In this document: in pieces, positions 1-9,653 of the stretch
Layout of the letters: each line of letters begins with the position of its first letter
Position numbering within the stretch: position 1 is the first letter of the stretch
NCBI GenBank assembly: GCA_025716855.1
Contig: JAIXMQ010000126.1
Span: 1-40,606, forward strand
Reading direction: 5' to 3'
Length of the DNA: 40,606 bases
From: Pilaira anomala
Lineage: Eukaryota > Mucoromycota > Mucoromycetes > Mucorales > Mucoraceae
The notes under the pieces: generated by a model
Told to the model about the DNA's origin: nothing
What the model saw: only the letters and a program-made list of their open reading frames with translations
The model's database searches: none
Translations under genes and position numbers: made by a program

Positions 1-1
1 C

Positions 2-820
2 AAACATATCGCTGTCTCTATCAAGAATGATAAAAAAGGTGTTGGAGTAAATGGAGGACAATGGGAATTTGCCTGGTGGGATCATTTGTATAATAAGAGT
101 GCTTCCTCAGTTGTAGTTGCAAAAGAAGAAGGTGAAATTACGATTGCAACAAAAAATAAAGGGGAAACTCGTCGTTCAAAGACCGGCATTATTTCTACAC
201 AAAGACCTACTGGTAAAACAGTCAAACCAGAACCTGAAAAGCAACAACCTGTTCATAGCGATATGAGTTCAATGGCAGATGCACGTAATATGATGGATAG
301 TGTAAAGGATATTCATGTGAATATGGCTCAACGTGTTGCTACTGCTTCACTTTATGGATCATTTGTAAAGAGTGCTAGTACACCTAATTCAGCTACTCCA
401 GGTGCTTCCGATGCAGAGGAGGATGATGAATTAAAGGATTATTCAATGAAGGTCACAGATGCTGAATTATTTGCTGCTTGTGAAGGTCGTACGGCTCGTA
501 AAGGTGGTCGTGGTTTAGTAGATCAAACTGGTAAATTTAAAAGAGTCATGCAAGATTTTGTGCGGCCTGTGGATGAAGATGATGTTGTAGATACCAAAAA
601 GAAAAGAAAACATAGCGGAGACAGTGAAGAAAAATCCGCAAAAAAGCAAAAGAAGGAAGAAAAGAAGGCTAGAAAGGCTGAAAAGGCCGCTAGAAAAGCA
701 GAAAAGGCTGCTAAAAAGGCTGCTAAGGCTGAAAAGAAGGCTGCTAAAGAAGCAAAGAAATTAGCCAAAGAAGCAAAGAAAGCGGAAAAAGAAGCTAAAA
801 AGGCCTTAAAGAAAGATTAG
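2..820 (+). CDS. G-patch domain protein, GPATCH4-like (5' truncated)
   Basis: The frame is open from base 2, so the start and the N-terminal G-patch lie outside the window. The visible 272 residues begin with a segment typical of the stretch after the G-patch in GPATCH4-type nucleolar proteins (WEFAWWDHLYNKSA). A second hallmark follows near position 465 (DAELFAACEGRTARKGGRG, compare the conserved ELLxACxGRTAHK block). The last 75 or so residues are almost only K, E and A in a repeating pattern, which predicts a long charged helix and a nucleolar localisation signal. The family is tied to nucleolar and ribosome-linked functions; a specific role here is inference. The stop at 818-820 faces the stop of the next gene 127 nt away. 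I am fairly sure of the family and unsure of one-to-one orthology. Confidence 0.75.
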   Translation, partial: KHIAVSIKNDKKGVGVNGGQWEFAWWDHLYNKSASSVVVAKEEGEITIATKNKGETRRSKTGIISTQRPTGKTVKPEPEKQQPVHSDMSSMADARNMMDSVKDIHVNMAQRVATASLYGSFVKSASTPNSATPGASDAEEDDELKDYSMKVTDAELFAACEGRTARKGGRGLVDQTGKFKRVMQDFVRPVDEDDVVDTKKKRKHSGDSEEKSAKKQKKEEKKARKAEKAARKAEKAAKKAAKAEKKAAKEAKKLAKEAKKAEKEAKKALKKD

Positions 821-947
821 ATAGTTTTTTTTTATTGCTATTATTATTAGATAAAAAAATTGTATAGAGAAATAATGTATTAAAAAAAAAAAGTTTGTAT
901 AAAATTAGAATATTAATTATTATAAAATGTAAGCGTTGTTGTGTGTT

Positions 948-2279
948 TTAACCTATTCTTGGTGTTGTACCACACCATCGTACCATTCTCCAAATCACTA
1001 CAATCCCTGATAAAGTAGCAATGACAATACCACCATACAAAAATCCATTTTGGAGCGGCTTTCCACATAGTAATGCATTATCTAATCCATATTCATCTAA
1101 TCCACACTTATTCTCTAATATCTTGGCTGTTACAATTAATCCCACTCCACCTAAAAGTAAAATAATCATGATACTTAAACAAAAAAATGCACAAAGTGTT
1201 GTACTACCAAAGCAAAATCCACGTTCTCTATATGGATCATCATCAATCATAGGTGGTGGTAGAGGTGGGGGAGGCCTCAACATAGATGGGTTGCTTGATT
1301 GATGTTGCATCATTGATTGCATTACAAAAGGTGGAGGCGCAAAATTTGATGGTGGCGGTGGCGGTGGAGGAGAAGGAAATAATGCATTGTTACTATTCTG
1401 TTGCTGGGGCGCATTAAACATTGGCATTGGCATTGGCGATACACCATTTGTATTAAATTGAGGAAGCCTCATAGGTGACGGATACAGTTCTTCACTTGAA
1501 CGAAAAGGCTGCCCACTATTGAAATACATGGGCTCTAGTCTTGGTGGCGGATGTTGATGTCTGTATTGATCCTCCACTGTATCTAACGGTGGTCCATACA
1601 TTTGCTGATCTTGACGGAATGGGGGCGCTGGTTGGTTAAAAGATTGCTGTCTATAATGCTCTGGTTGGTTATTATAATTTACAGACTGGTTACTATAGAG
1701 ATTCGTTTGACTATGGCGTTCTGGTTGTTTATAATGTTCGTTCTGTAACTTTTTTTGTTCTTGTATCTGCTTACGTAACTTTTCCTCTCTCTCTGCTTGG
1801 AGATAATCTTTTAGGTTTACTGCCTCGGGATCATAATAATCTTCAGTAGAAATAGCTACACTACTTGTATTATTTGTTTCATAATAATGACCCCTAGAAT
1901 ACTCGGGTATGGTGTGATGTGAACCTAGAGAGACATGAGTTGAAGACTTGTTTTCGTCTTGTAAAGAGTGTCCATGGGAAGAAGAAGCTTGTTGTGACGG
2001 TTCTGAATCATGAGCGGACTGTCTATTACTGTACTGTGAAGAACGATTGGAATTAGGATTGGATATTCTATTGTTATGCTGAAATGATGGCTCGGATTCA
2101 TGAAAAGACTGTTGTCTCCGTGACTGATCAAGGACATAAAATGGCTGTTGTACATTTTCTTCTTCTACAGGTATATCATCTTTCCGTAAAGGAGGTGGTG
2201 GAGGGTACTGTCCTGCGTAAGGATCCACAGAAGATATCCTTTTTCTTTGTTCATTGTTTCTATTTTCACTATTAGACAT
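948..2279 (-). CDS. Unrecognised Pro/Gln-rich protein with two C-terminal membrane segments
   Basis: A single uninterrupted frame of 443 codons. I do not recognise a family. Residues 1-350 are low complexity and probably disordered: S/N/Q-rich at first, then several polyproline runs (near residue 25 and residues 305-345) of the kind bound by SH3, WW or EVH1 domains. There is a short K/E/Q-rich probable coiled coil around residues 155-180 (LQAEREEKLRKQIQEQKK). The C-terminus has two hydrophobic helices, about residues 362-386 and 413-432. The 26-residue loop between them carries two cysteines (near 392 and 405) that could pair. No signal peptide is visible, so the long N-terminal part is probably cytosolic with both helices forming a hairpin anchor. 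The start at 2279 is the first Met and the upstream sequence is non-coding in character. It could be a membrane-anchored scaffold; this is inference from composition only. Confidence 0.75.
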   Translation of the reverse strand: MSNSENRNNEQRKRISSVDPYAGQYPPPPPLRKDDIPVEEENVQQPFYVLDQSRRQQSFHESEPSFQHNNRISNPNSNRSSQYSNRQSAHDSEPSQQASSSHGHSLQDENKSSTHVSLGSHHTIPEYSRGHYYETNNTSSVAISTEDYYDPEAVNLKDYLQAEREEKLRKQIQEQKKLQNEHYKQPERHSQTNLYSNQSVNYNNQPEHYRQQSFNQPAPPFRQDQQMYGPPLDTVEDQYRHQHPPPRLEPMYFNSGQPFRSSEELYPSPMRLPQFNTNGVSPMPMPMFNAPQQQNSNNALFPSPPPPPPPSNFAPPPFVMQSMMQHQSSNPSMLRPPPPLPPPMIDDDPYRERGFCFGSTTLCAFFCLSIMIILLLGGVGLIVTAKILENKCGLDEYGLDNALLCGKPLQNGFLYGGIVIATLSGIVVIWRMVRWCGTTPRIG

Positions 2280-3843
2280 GACCTTTCTTTTAGTTTATTT
2301 ATAGAATTTGAGGAAATACTAAAGAAAAAAAAATGAAAATGAAAATGAGGTTTTCTTAGTATTTATTGTTTTTACTTTTGACACCATAAATAGGTTATGT
2401 CACGCTTCTTGGTCAAACAATAACATTCTTGTTCAAGCCATGAAACCATATTTTTATTTATTATTCTTCTGACTCTGTTTTTTTATTATTTTTGCTTTTT
2501 TTTTTTTTTTTTTGTTTGAGATCTATTATCAATTGTTCAATGTTTCTTTTTGTTTTATTGTGTTTTTTTTTCAAAAAAAAAAAATCTCGTATCTTCTGAA
2601 TTAAATTATGCTAGTCCTCTATTTTTGAAGAAAAAGTGCGTGTTACCAAGAAATAACGAATTAAAGGGGTTGTATCACTCGTAGAAGTACGTCGTACATA
2701 TCGATTTTTCACAGATCTAAAAAAATTATAAAATTGATATTTACAATAGAATTGCAGGATTCTTACCAGTAACCGAGTGATTAAATGTGTATTTTAATAA
2801 GAAACAGATACATCAGATTCATATTTTCCAAACTAAAAGGATGTGAATGCATTTTTTTTTCTTATTGTTATAAAAATACTCTTATAAACTCTATCAAGAT
2901 ATAGCTGAATGTTGTGTCCCAAGCGTTCAAATAGAATTTAGTACAAAAACAAGAGAACTTCTTCATGTATCACTTTGCGCGTAAAGTATGACGATAGGTT
3001 ACAATCAGCTGATACTTGTAGTAATAATACACTTCACTACTAATATAATTTTTCAAGCGTACGTAATATTACATTAAGATCAACAATCATGATGTGTTTA
3101 CATATCAAGTTTTAAAATGAAGGAGCAAAATTCATATCAGTACTGTAGCAATTCGAATTCTTCTATTTTTTTTTCTTTTGGCAAAGCTGTTATGCGCTAT
3201 ATGTATTTAATGCATTTTTGGGCTTGGTCCTACATAAATGTTAACCGCAACTCCACATGCTAATTTTTACATATTCTAATCTCTATTTAATGTTGTATTT
3301 TACTGCGAGTACTTATAGACCTCATTCATTTTAAAGGTAAGCAAAAAAAAAAGAATATATAAACAAGATATGATTTCATTTCTTTTTAATTCAGTATAAC
3401 CAGTAAATCAACAACAATAACTACAAAATTACTATTCAAAGTTGTGTTACAATAACAAGCTGCTCTCAATAAATGTAAAAGATAGCCCCAGCCATGAATC
3501 AACTACTCATATTATCAAGCAAGGTAGATTGTAATTTGAATCATACGCTTATCACAGTGTGTGTACATTAAACCATTAATTGAAAACTACTAAAAAAAAT
3601 ATTGATTGCGAACCCATTTTAACTAGCCTATAAAAACGCAGTTTATTTTTTTAACCATGCTGGGAAAAATTGGCAAGTGTACACGTCTGTTCAAACAACG
3701 CAGTTTTTATTAGAACTACTATTCTCATGTCATTACGTGTCATTACAATTTCAAATTTATTAAAAGTATTATTTGATATCGCAAATTAGCAGCGAAGAAT
3801 TACTGTATTTACAAAAAAAAAAGGGGGGGGGATGAATATTAAT

Positions 3844-3881
<38 letters not shown>

Positions 3882-3980
3882 AGAGAAAAAAGTACAAAGC
3901 GTTTGTGTTGGTATAATACATTGTAATATATATATATATATATATATATATTTGTATGTTTTTCTTTCTGTCCTAGTTCA
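2280..3980. other. Intergenic stretch with low-complexity repeats
   Basis: I see no gene in this stretch of about 1.7 kb. It contains T-rich runs near 2495-2515 and 2565-2585, an A/G homopolymer run at 3812-3830, a GA microsatellite at 3849-3874 and an AT microsatellite at 3926-3951. It must hold the 5' flank of the two-TM protein gene and the 3' UTR of the Cdh1 gene. Confidence 0.6.
3849..3951. repeat. GA and AT microsatellites
   Basis: (GA)13 at 3849-3874, followed by further GA-rich sequence, then (AT)13 at 3926-3951. They lie 30-130 nt downstream of the Cdh1 stop, so they are probably in or just beyond its 3' UTR. Confidence 0.9.
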
Positions 3981-5806
3981 TTATCTTAGACAAGATCGTC
4001 TATCTTCGCGCTGAATTCTTGGATTTTCCACAGAAGAAAAAACATCCCAGAAGCGTAGAGTTTCATCACCTGCACCGGTAACTACAGTATTACCATCATG
4101 ACTCATAGACATATACAAGACACGACATGTATGGCCTGACAAAGTAGCTAAACGTTGCATCTTATCTGATCTCCAAACAACCACTTGATTTGAAGAATTG
4201 ACAGCGTTACTTGCATACCCATGTGTACTCACCAGATCATCGGTCTTTTTCGACCAAGCAATATTACAGACTTGAGATCCAGTATCATGAGAGCTAATTA
4301 AACTACCAGAGAGTGTATTCCAGAACTTGATTGTTTTATCTGCAGTACCACCACCACTGACAAGAACACCTCGTTTATGTGGGTTCCAACTGATGGCTTT
4401 AACAGCCGCAGTATGTTGAGTAAGTCGATGGGTGATGATATTTTCATGTGTGTTCCATAATAACAAATTATTATCGTTACCACCACTTGCGAGCATACTG
4501 CCTTCACTATTCCATTTTAATCCACAAATTTCTTGTGCGTGTCCTGATAATCTTCTAAAGTAAGGTTCGGGTGAACGTACATCGTGATGATAGATTGCAT
4601 GATCGCGACCACCGGTAGTTAAAATATTTGATTTCCAAGCGATTGCACCAATTCTTGAACTATGATTTACCCAGGTACGTACTCTTTTTGAATGCTCAGC
4701 ATCGTATAAAAGAGATTTACCCGAGTTCGTACCAACAGCTAATAAGGAACCCATCGATGACCAATTGACTGAAGTCACAGTATCAGTGACTAAATCACAT
4801 AGTTTAGTGACTTGACTTGTATTTGCATTCCATAAATAGACGCAAGAACCTAATCCAACAGCTAAAGATCCATTCACTCCCCAGTCTACTAAATTCAAAT
4901 AGAAATCATCTTGTAATTCAGGTGCGTCCAGTATTTTAATAGCAGTTGTGTTAATGTGTCTTGAATATCGGTCTGATGTTAATAAAATTCTTCGACCTGC
5001 TTCGCCTATAGGGGATGTTTGAAATCTTGAGCTGGTTGGAGAAGTAAAGAGTCTACTGCTGCTGCTGCTGCTGATATTATTTAGTGGCACTGCATTTGAA
5101 GAAGAAGAAGAAGAGGGATGTCGTGGTGGAGATAATATAGGTGATGTAATATGTTCTGCTGAATCAGGTGAATGAGAACGTCTCGTATAATGCGATGGAG
5201 AAGTTGGATGTATGCTTGGGTGGGTATGAGAAATACTGTCAGTATTTGTTGTTGCATTTGGGGCTGGAGCAGGTGTATAATGTAATACTCTTCCTGATGT
5301 TCTGGTCGAAGTAGAATCTGACAAAAATTCACTTGCTGCTGACGAATCATCTAATAATTCCGCACGAAAATAGGCATTAAATCTTCTAGTTTCTCCTGCA
5401 ACTAAAGGCGATTCATTTGTATTCGTTGTCTCTGAATTCCTTGTGTGATTACTTGCTAACATTTGAAAATCTCTGGCCAAATTTCTATCCCTACTAGGTA
5501 TAAATCTGTTTTTTTTTTTTGTTAGTTGTTTTTATTATATATACATTTTTTTTTTTTTTTTTACCTATCACCGTGTGGTTGATATCTTTTTCTTCCAAAA
5601 GGTGAAGGAGGAAAGTAAGGTTCGATAGGTTGACTTGGTGGTGTTTTGGGACACTCTAGTTGAGATAAATCATCTTCTTTTCTGGTGGTTTCTTTTTCTG
5701 GTAGTATTTTCCCTGACCTTAACTTTCTTTTATAGTTACTCATGTTTATGTCGGAGGATGTATAATAGTGACAGCTTGAGCTCGTTTTTGACTCTTTTTT
5801 TTGCAA
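3981..5806 (-). CDS. CDH1: APC/C activator Cdh1 / Fizzy-related WD40 protein
   Basis: Activator and substrate receptor of the anaphase-promoting complex in late mitosis and G1. Two exons: complement 5565..5806 (or 5743) and 3981..5505, with a 59-nt T-rich intron at 5506-5564. The join creates the C-box DRFIPSR, which docks the APC/C, split exactly between R and F; this strongly supports the intron. A disordered Ser/Pro-rich region follows, typical for CDK control. Seven WD-type blades then run to the C-terminus (for example LVDWGVNGSLAVGLG, HAQEICGLKWNSEGSMLASGG, GAGDETLRFWDVFS), closest in pattern to Cdh1/FZR1 rather than Cdc20. The protein is 567 aa from the Met at 5743 (MSNYKRKL) or 588 aa from 5806; I cannot decide which. 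The last residues are CLR, so the usual IR tail is replaced by LR. Confidence 0.9.
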
Positions 5807-6968
5807 GGAAATTTTTATTTTCGTGCCTTGATAAAATATCTGGACTTCTTTTTGATTTTCCTTTCTTTTTATATTCTTTTGATTGCTAATGAATCGGAAT
5901 AATCAAATGAACGATCTTGATTAATAAAACTTGAAAGAAGTAAAAGTAACAAAAGAGAAGAAAAGAGAAAGCAGTTCTTAAATGAAGAAGAAAAACCAAA
6001 GACTATTTACCTTTTTGGCGTTAAAAATATAAAGAAAAAAGAAGTAATTAAATGTATTGATACAATGAAATATATTAGGTATTAAAAAGAATACAAGTAA
6101 AAAAAAAAGAAAAAAAAAGAAAAAAAAAAGAAGATATAGTGAGTCTCTTTTTGTCTTTTCATAATCGTTTTTTTTTTTTTACTTTGGCACACATAGGAAA
6201 ATCGACGTCATTTTCCCATTTTCTTTCTCTTAATAAGCTCCGACATGCATATTTCATTGTGTTTTATCATCCTATTCATTATGAAATATCCAATATAAAA
6301 AAGGGTAAATCTACAATAATCAAGAGCTCTAATATATAATTAAACATTCAGTTTGTATCTTTTTTTTGTTCTTTTGAGTAAAAGTTGTTTGTCAGGTCTT
6401 CTCTGCTTTTTCATTTTTTTTTAAATCAATATTGCAGTGGCACAAAAGCATCAATTGGTTTTGAGTTTATTCAACAGTTCCTGAGCGCTATATGTACATA
6501 ACATAAAACTATAATAAAAGTATCGACAATAAATACAAAAAAAGACACGAGATATATTCATAAAGTATTATACACATATCTAGATGACTTAAATGGTAAC
6601 TTCCCGATATTCCACTGTAAAACTTAATATTTATTTGAAGAGTATCACACATTTACTATGTGGAACAATCATCTCTGACACCCTTTTAAAAGATGAATTA
6701 TAAGTCTTCAATGGTAATATGTACAATACATATAAATACAAATGATGATCTAAATAATGGAAAAGCGTATATGATGCTGATAATATGGTTCTAGTTGAAG
6801 TTCTAATAAAATTCAGTCTGATAAATATGCCTATCCTACTACATATTCATGTTGTCAGTGGTAAGTTATATCAAGGCTCTAATAATTTTATCAAAAAGAA
6901 GTATGTAATTCATTGTCAATAACAGATATTCTTTTCTGTGGAGATTGCCTAAATCATAATTAATTTAG
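5807..6968. other. Gene-poor intergenic stretch
   Basis: No convincing gene. There are A/T homopolymers (for example near 6100-6130 and 6168-6180). It holds the 5' flank of the Cdh1 gene. Short open frames here are T-rich and do not look like protein. Confidence 0.5.
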
Positions 6969-7422
6969 AGATTTATTGATACTGTCAAAATAGCTACTCC
7001 GTATTGTCTTCAAGCAATTAAATTTGAATTGGAGCGTCGAGGCCTTTCACTTTCCAGTTACTATAATGCAGATGGTATTCTTATTGATAAGAGTTGTGAT
7101 ATAGAGCTTGCGCTTTTGGGGACAACAGGACCATTTGGATTAGAAGATATCACTCGTGAGACAACTGACCATGTGAAAGCAGCATATGGATTGATGGAGA
7201 TGTTACACAAATTAGCATATTCTTATATATATGCTGATGCTGATAATTTGTTGAAGCTAAATGTTTACTTTATTCATGCTGCTGGTGAAAAAAATCTTTT
7301 TTTAATCCTCTGGGCTTAGTAAGTAAAGAGCTGTACGCTTTTTACCGAATACGAAGTATAGTATTACCCGTTGTTACGCCTCTTAAAATAAGAGGCGTAA
7401 CACTAATTTTTTCTTTTCTTAT
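6969..7422 (+). pseudogene. Decayed fragment of an unrecognised gene family
   Basis: A protein-like frame opens right after a plausible acceptor (ATTTAG at 6963-6968) and runs to about 7300. It reads FIDTVKIATPYCLQAIKFE, then YYNADGILIDKSCDIELALL, then TTDHVKAAYGLMEMLHKLAY. Composition is balanced and codon use is normal. At a run of eight T (about 7294-7301) the frame shifts by one: the sensible continuation, NPLGLVSKELYAFYRIRSIV, is in another frame until about 7370. No start, upstream exon or proper end is visible, so this is probably a broken gene, although a sequencing indel at the T run could explain the shift. From memory the pattern resembles multi-copy hypothetical proteins of Mucorales; that is a weak inference. 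Confidence 0.5.
7372..7402. repeat. Perfect 13-bp inverted repeat (hairpin)
   Basis: The arms TGTTACGCCTCTT (7372-7384) and AAGAGGCGTAACA (7390-7402) are perfectly complementary around the 5-nt loop AAAAT. It lies at the ragged 3' end of the decayed gene fragment and is much more GC-rich than its surroundings. Confidence 0.85.
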
Positions 7423-8578
7423 AAATACTGCTTCAAAATCATATAATAAATATCTTCCTTACTTAAAATAAGTTTAAAAAAATTGAATATACATAGAAAG
7501 TCTGAGGTTATGTAACTCAGAGACAGCAGCAGTATTATGATCAACTGTTCAACTCTTTAGAAAAACTAAATAAATTTGCATGGAATTGTTTATGGATAAA
7601 GAAAAGAGTTTTATATGTAAGGGAAACCAGTAGTAATGCATTAAAAGTGTTGATAACTAACTAGATTCTTCACAGCCACAAGGTGAATATTGTTAATCAC
7701 ATTCAACTAAACAAATATTCTTGTCATAACATCCAGAAAAGCTATTTGTTGTCAAAAGCTGTATGTAAGGCAATGAGCCACTTATTTATGATAAATCTTG
7801 TTTTGTACACTTTTATGATAACTATTGGAAGAAAATTCTGTTCAGAGAAATAAAAAAAAAAATAGATAAACAGAATAAAAAAAAAAAAATGAAAATTAGT
7901 AAATAAGTTAGAAGCAAAAATAGTTTATTTAAAAAATCAACCTACGTTTAATTGAAAATATCAAGAAATAGAGTTATACACAAAAAGGATTAGATCTTTT
8001 TAAAAATAAACAAGTTATATGTACACTTAATACATCTTAGGGAGAACAGCGATAACTGGTAAGGAGTTATTTTTATTATTGTTGAAGAGCGAAAGACGTA
8101 ACAAAACCAATTGTCCGGGAAGAGAAAAGGTCATGAAATCTAAAGCCTTGTAGGAGGTTAGAAAGAATTGTAGCTGTCACCAGAGGAGAATTAAAATGTA
8201 TTTGAAAAGAAATAAAAATAATAACAAAAGTCAGGTAGAATTTATGGTGAGTATTTATAATAATTCTTTTCTTTTCCTAAAAGAAAGTAACTAAAGGTTT
8301 GCGGTCAAAAGTATCCGCGATTTCAACTTAAACAACTTGTTTTAGGTATTATAACCTTCTCAAGAAAAAAAAATCATCCTTCAATCCGTTCTGAGTAAAA
8401 AATTGAAATTACCTTTAATTCTTTCACCGATTGTATAATCCGGGCCGGAATAAAGCTCTATTTTCGTGTCTGAGAGTGAGCGGTTGTACACTCACTGGTG
8501 GAGTAGTAGGAGTGCAGTACAAGAAGTAAAGTCGATTTTGAAGATTATTATAGTCCCTCCTCCTCTTTAACGTCAATC
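7423..8578. other. Intergenic stretch, 5' flank of uL23
   Basis: No gene recognised. The last 120 nt before the uL23 start are less AT-rich and contain a small inverted repeat (AGTGAG at about 8475, CTCACT at about 8490) and a pyrimidine-rich run (8555-8567) just upstream of the ATG, as expected for a ribosomal-protein promoter and leader. These are possible, unproven, regulatory sites. Confidence 0.4.
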
Positions 8579-9406
8579 ATGCCTGCAAACTCAGGTTCGT
8601 AAATCTATGATAAACACACGCACAACACGAGAAAATGAATGAATGGATGGATAGATGGGGGACATAGATCAAAAAGATGAATGATTTTTTTTATATAGTT
8701 GAAGAAAAAAAAAAAAGGAAAGTGGGTTGATATTTTTTCATTCAAAAAAAAAAAAAAAAAGAATATACAGTTCATGGAAACCAAACGACATATAAATAGA
8801 CTTAAGAAAAAAAATAGCACCAAAAAAAGATACTAGAAACAGCATTCATTCATTTTCTTGTGTTAATAAGTTATAGTAATGAAAAAAAAAAACTAACTTT
8901 ATACTTACTTTTAGCTCCTAAGGCTAAGGCTCAAGCCGCCAAGAAGGCCGCCCTTAAGGGTGTTCACAGTAAGGCCGTTCGCAAGATTCGTACCAGCACT
9001 CATTTCCATATCCCCAAGACTTTGGTTTTGAACCGTGCCCCCAAGTACGCTCGTAAGTCTATTGCCCATGCTCCCCGTATGGATCAATACCGTGTTATCC
9101 GTCAACCTCTTAACACCGAGACTGCCATGAAGAAGATCGAGGAACACAACACCTTGACTTTCCTCGTTGACGTTAAGGCCAACAAGAACCAAATTAAGGA
9201 TGCTGTCAAGAGACTTTATGATGTTGAAGCTGCTCAAGTCAACACTCTTATCAGACCTGATGGTTACAAGAAGGCTTTCGTCCGTTTAACTGCTGATGTT
9301 GATGCTCTCGATGTTGCCAACAAGGTAAATTTTCATACATAAATTTTTTTTATTTGTTTATTTACTAACTTTTTTTCGTTTTATTCAATAGATTGGTTTC
9401 ATTTAA
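8579..9406 (+). CDS. RPL25: 60S ribosomal protein uL23 (L23a/L25)
   Basis: Large-subunit protein next to the polypeptide exit tunnel; it binds 25S rRNA and is a docking site for nascent-chain factors. Three coding exons: 8579..8594 (16 nt, MPANS), 8915..9324 and 9392..9406 (IGFI and stop). Introns are 320 nt and 67 nt. The product is 146 aa, normal for the family. The N-terminus is a Lys/Ala-rich basic extension ([16 protein letters not shown]), followed by the RNA-binding fold with [19 protein letters not shown], then [20 protein letters not shown] and the conserved end DVANKIGFI. Codons are more C-ending than in neighbours (GCC, AAG, CTC, CGT), a sign of high expression. The very short first exon and long first intron are typical of fungal ribosomal-protein genes. 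The 15-nt last exon is required to restore the family C-terminus. Confidence 0.96.
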
Positions 9407-9653
9407 ATGCTTTCGCTCTTTTTTTTAAAAATAATAATAAAAAGTCGATAATTGTTGTTCAACCTTACATAATCTTTCTGTTTTTCTTTTACTTGTTTTT
9501 ACTTTTTATGGCGTGGCTTGTTGAATAAGAGTTTCACAAAAATATAGAGTTGTTTTGTAATAAGGGACCAAATCTTTGCCCTTTTTTTTTTTTTTCTCTT
9601 TTCTCTCTCTTTTTTATTTTTTAATACATACTTTTTCTCAAACCTTTTTAAAA

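Noticed and set aside
523..768. Minus-strand open frame rich in F, A and S opposite the GPATCH4-like tail
   Set aside because: It is the mirror of the repetitive Lys/Glu/Ala codons on the plus strand and has no independent signal.
3832..4014. Short plus-strand frame with Arg-Glu and Tyr-Ile repeats
   Set aside because: It is a translation of the GA and AT microsatellites.
8595..8914. Possible snoRNA in the uL23 intron
   Set aside because: A few C-box-like ATGATAA and GATGAA words occur, but no matching D box or terminal stem was found.
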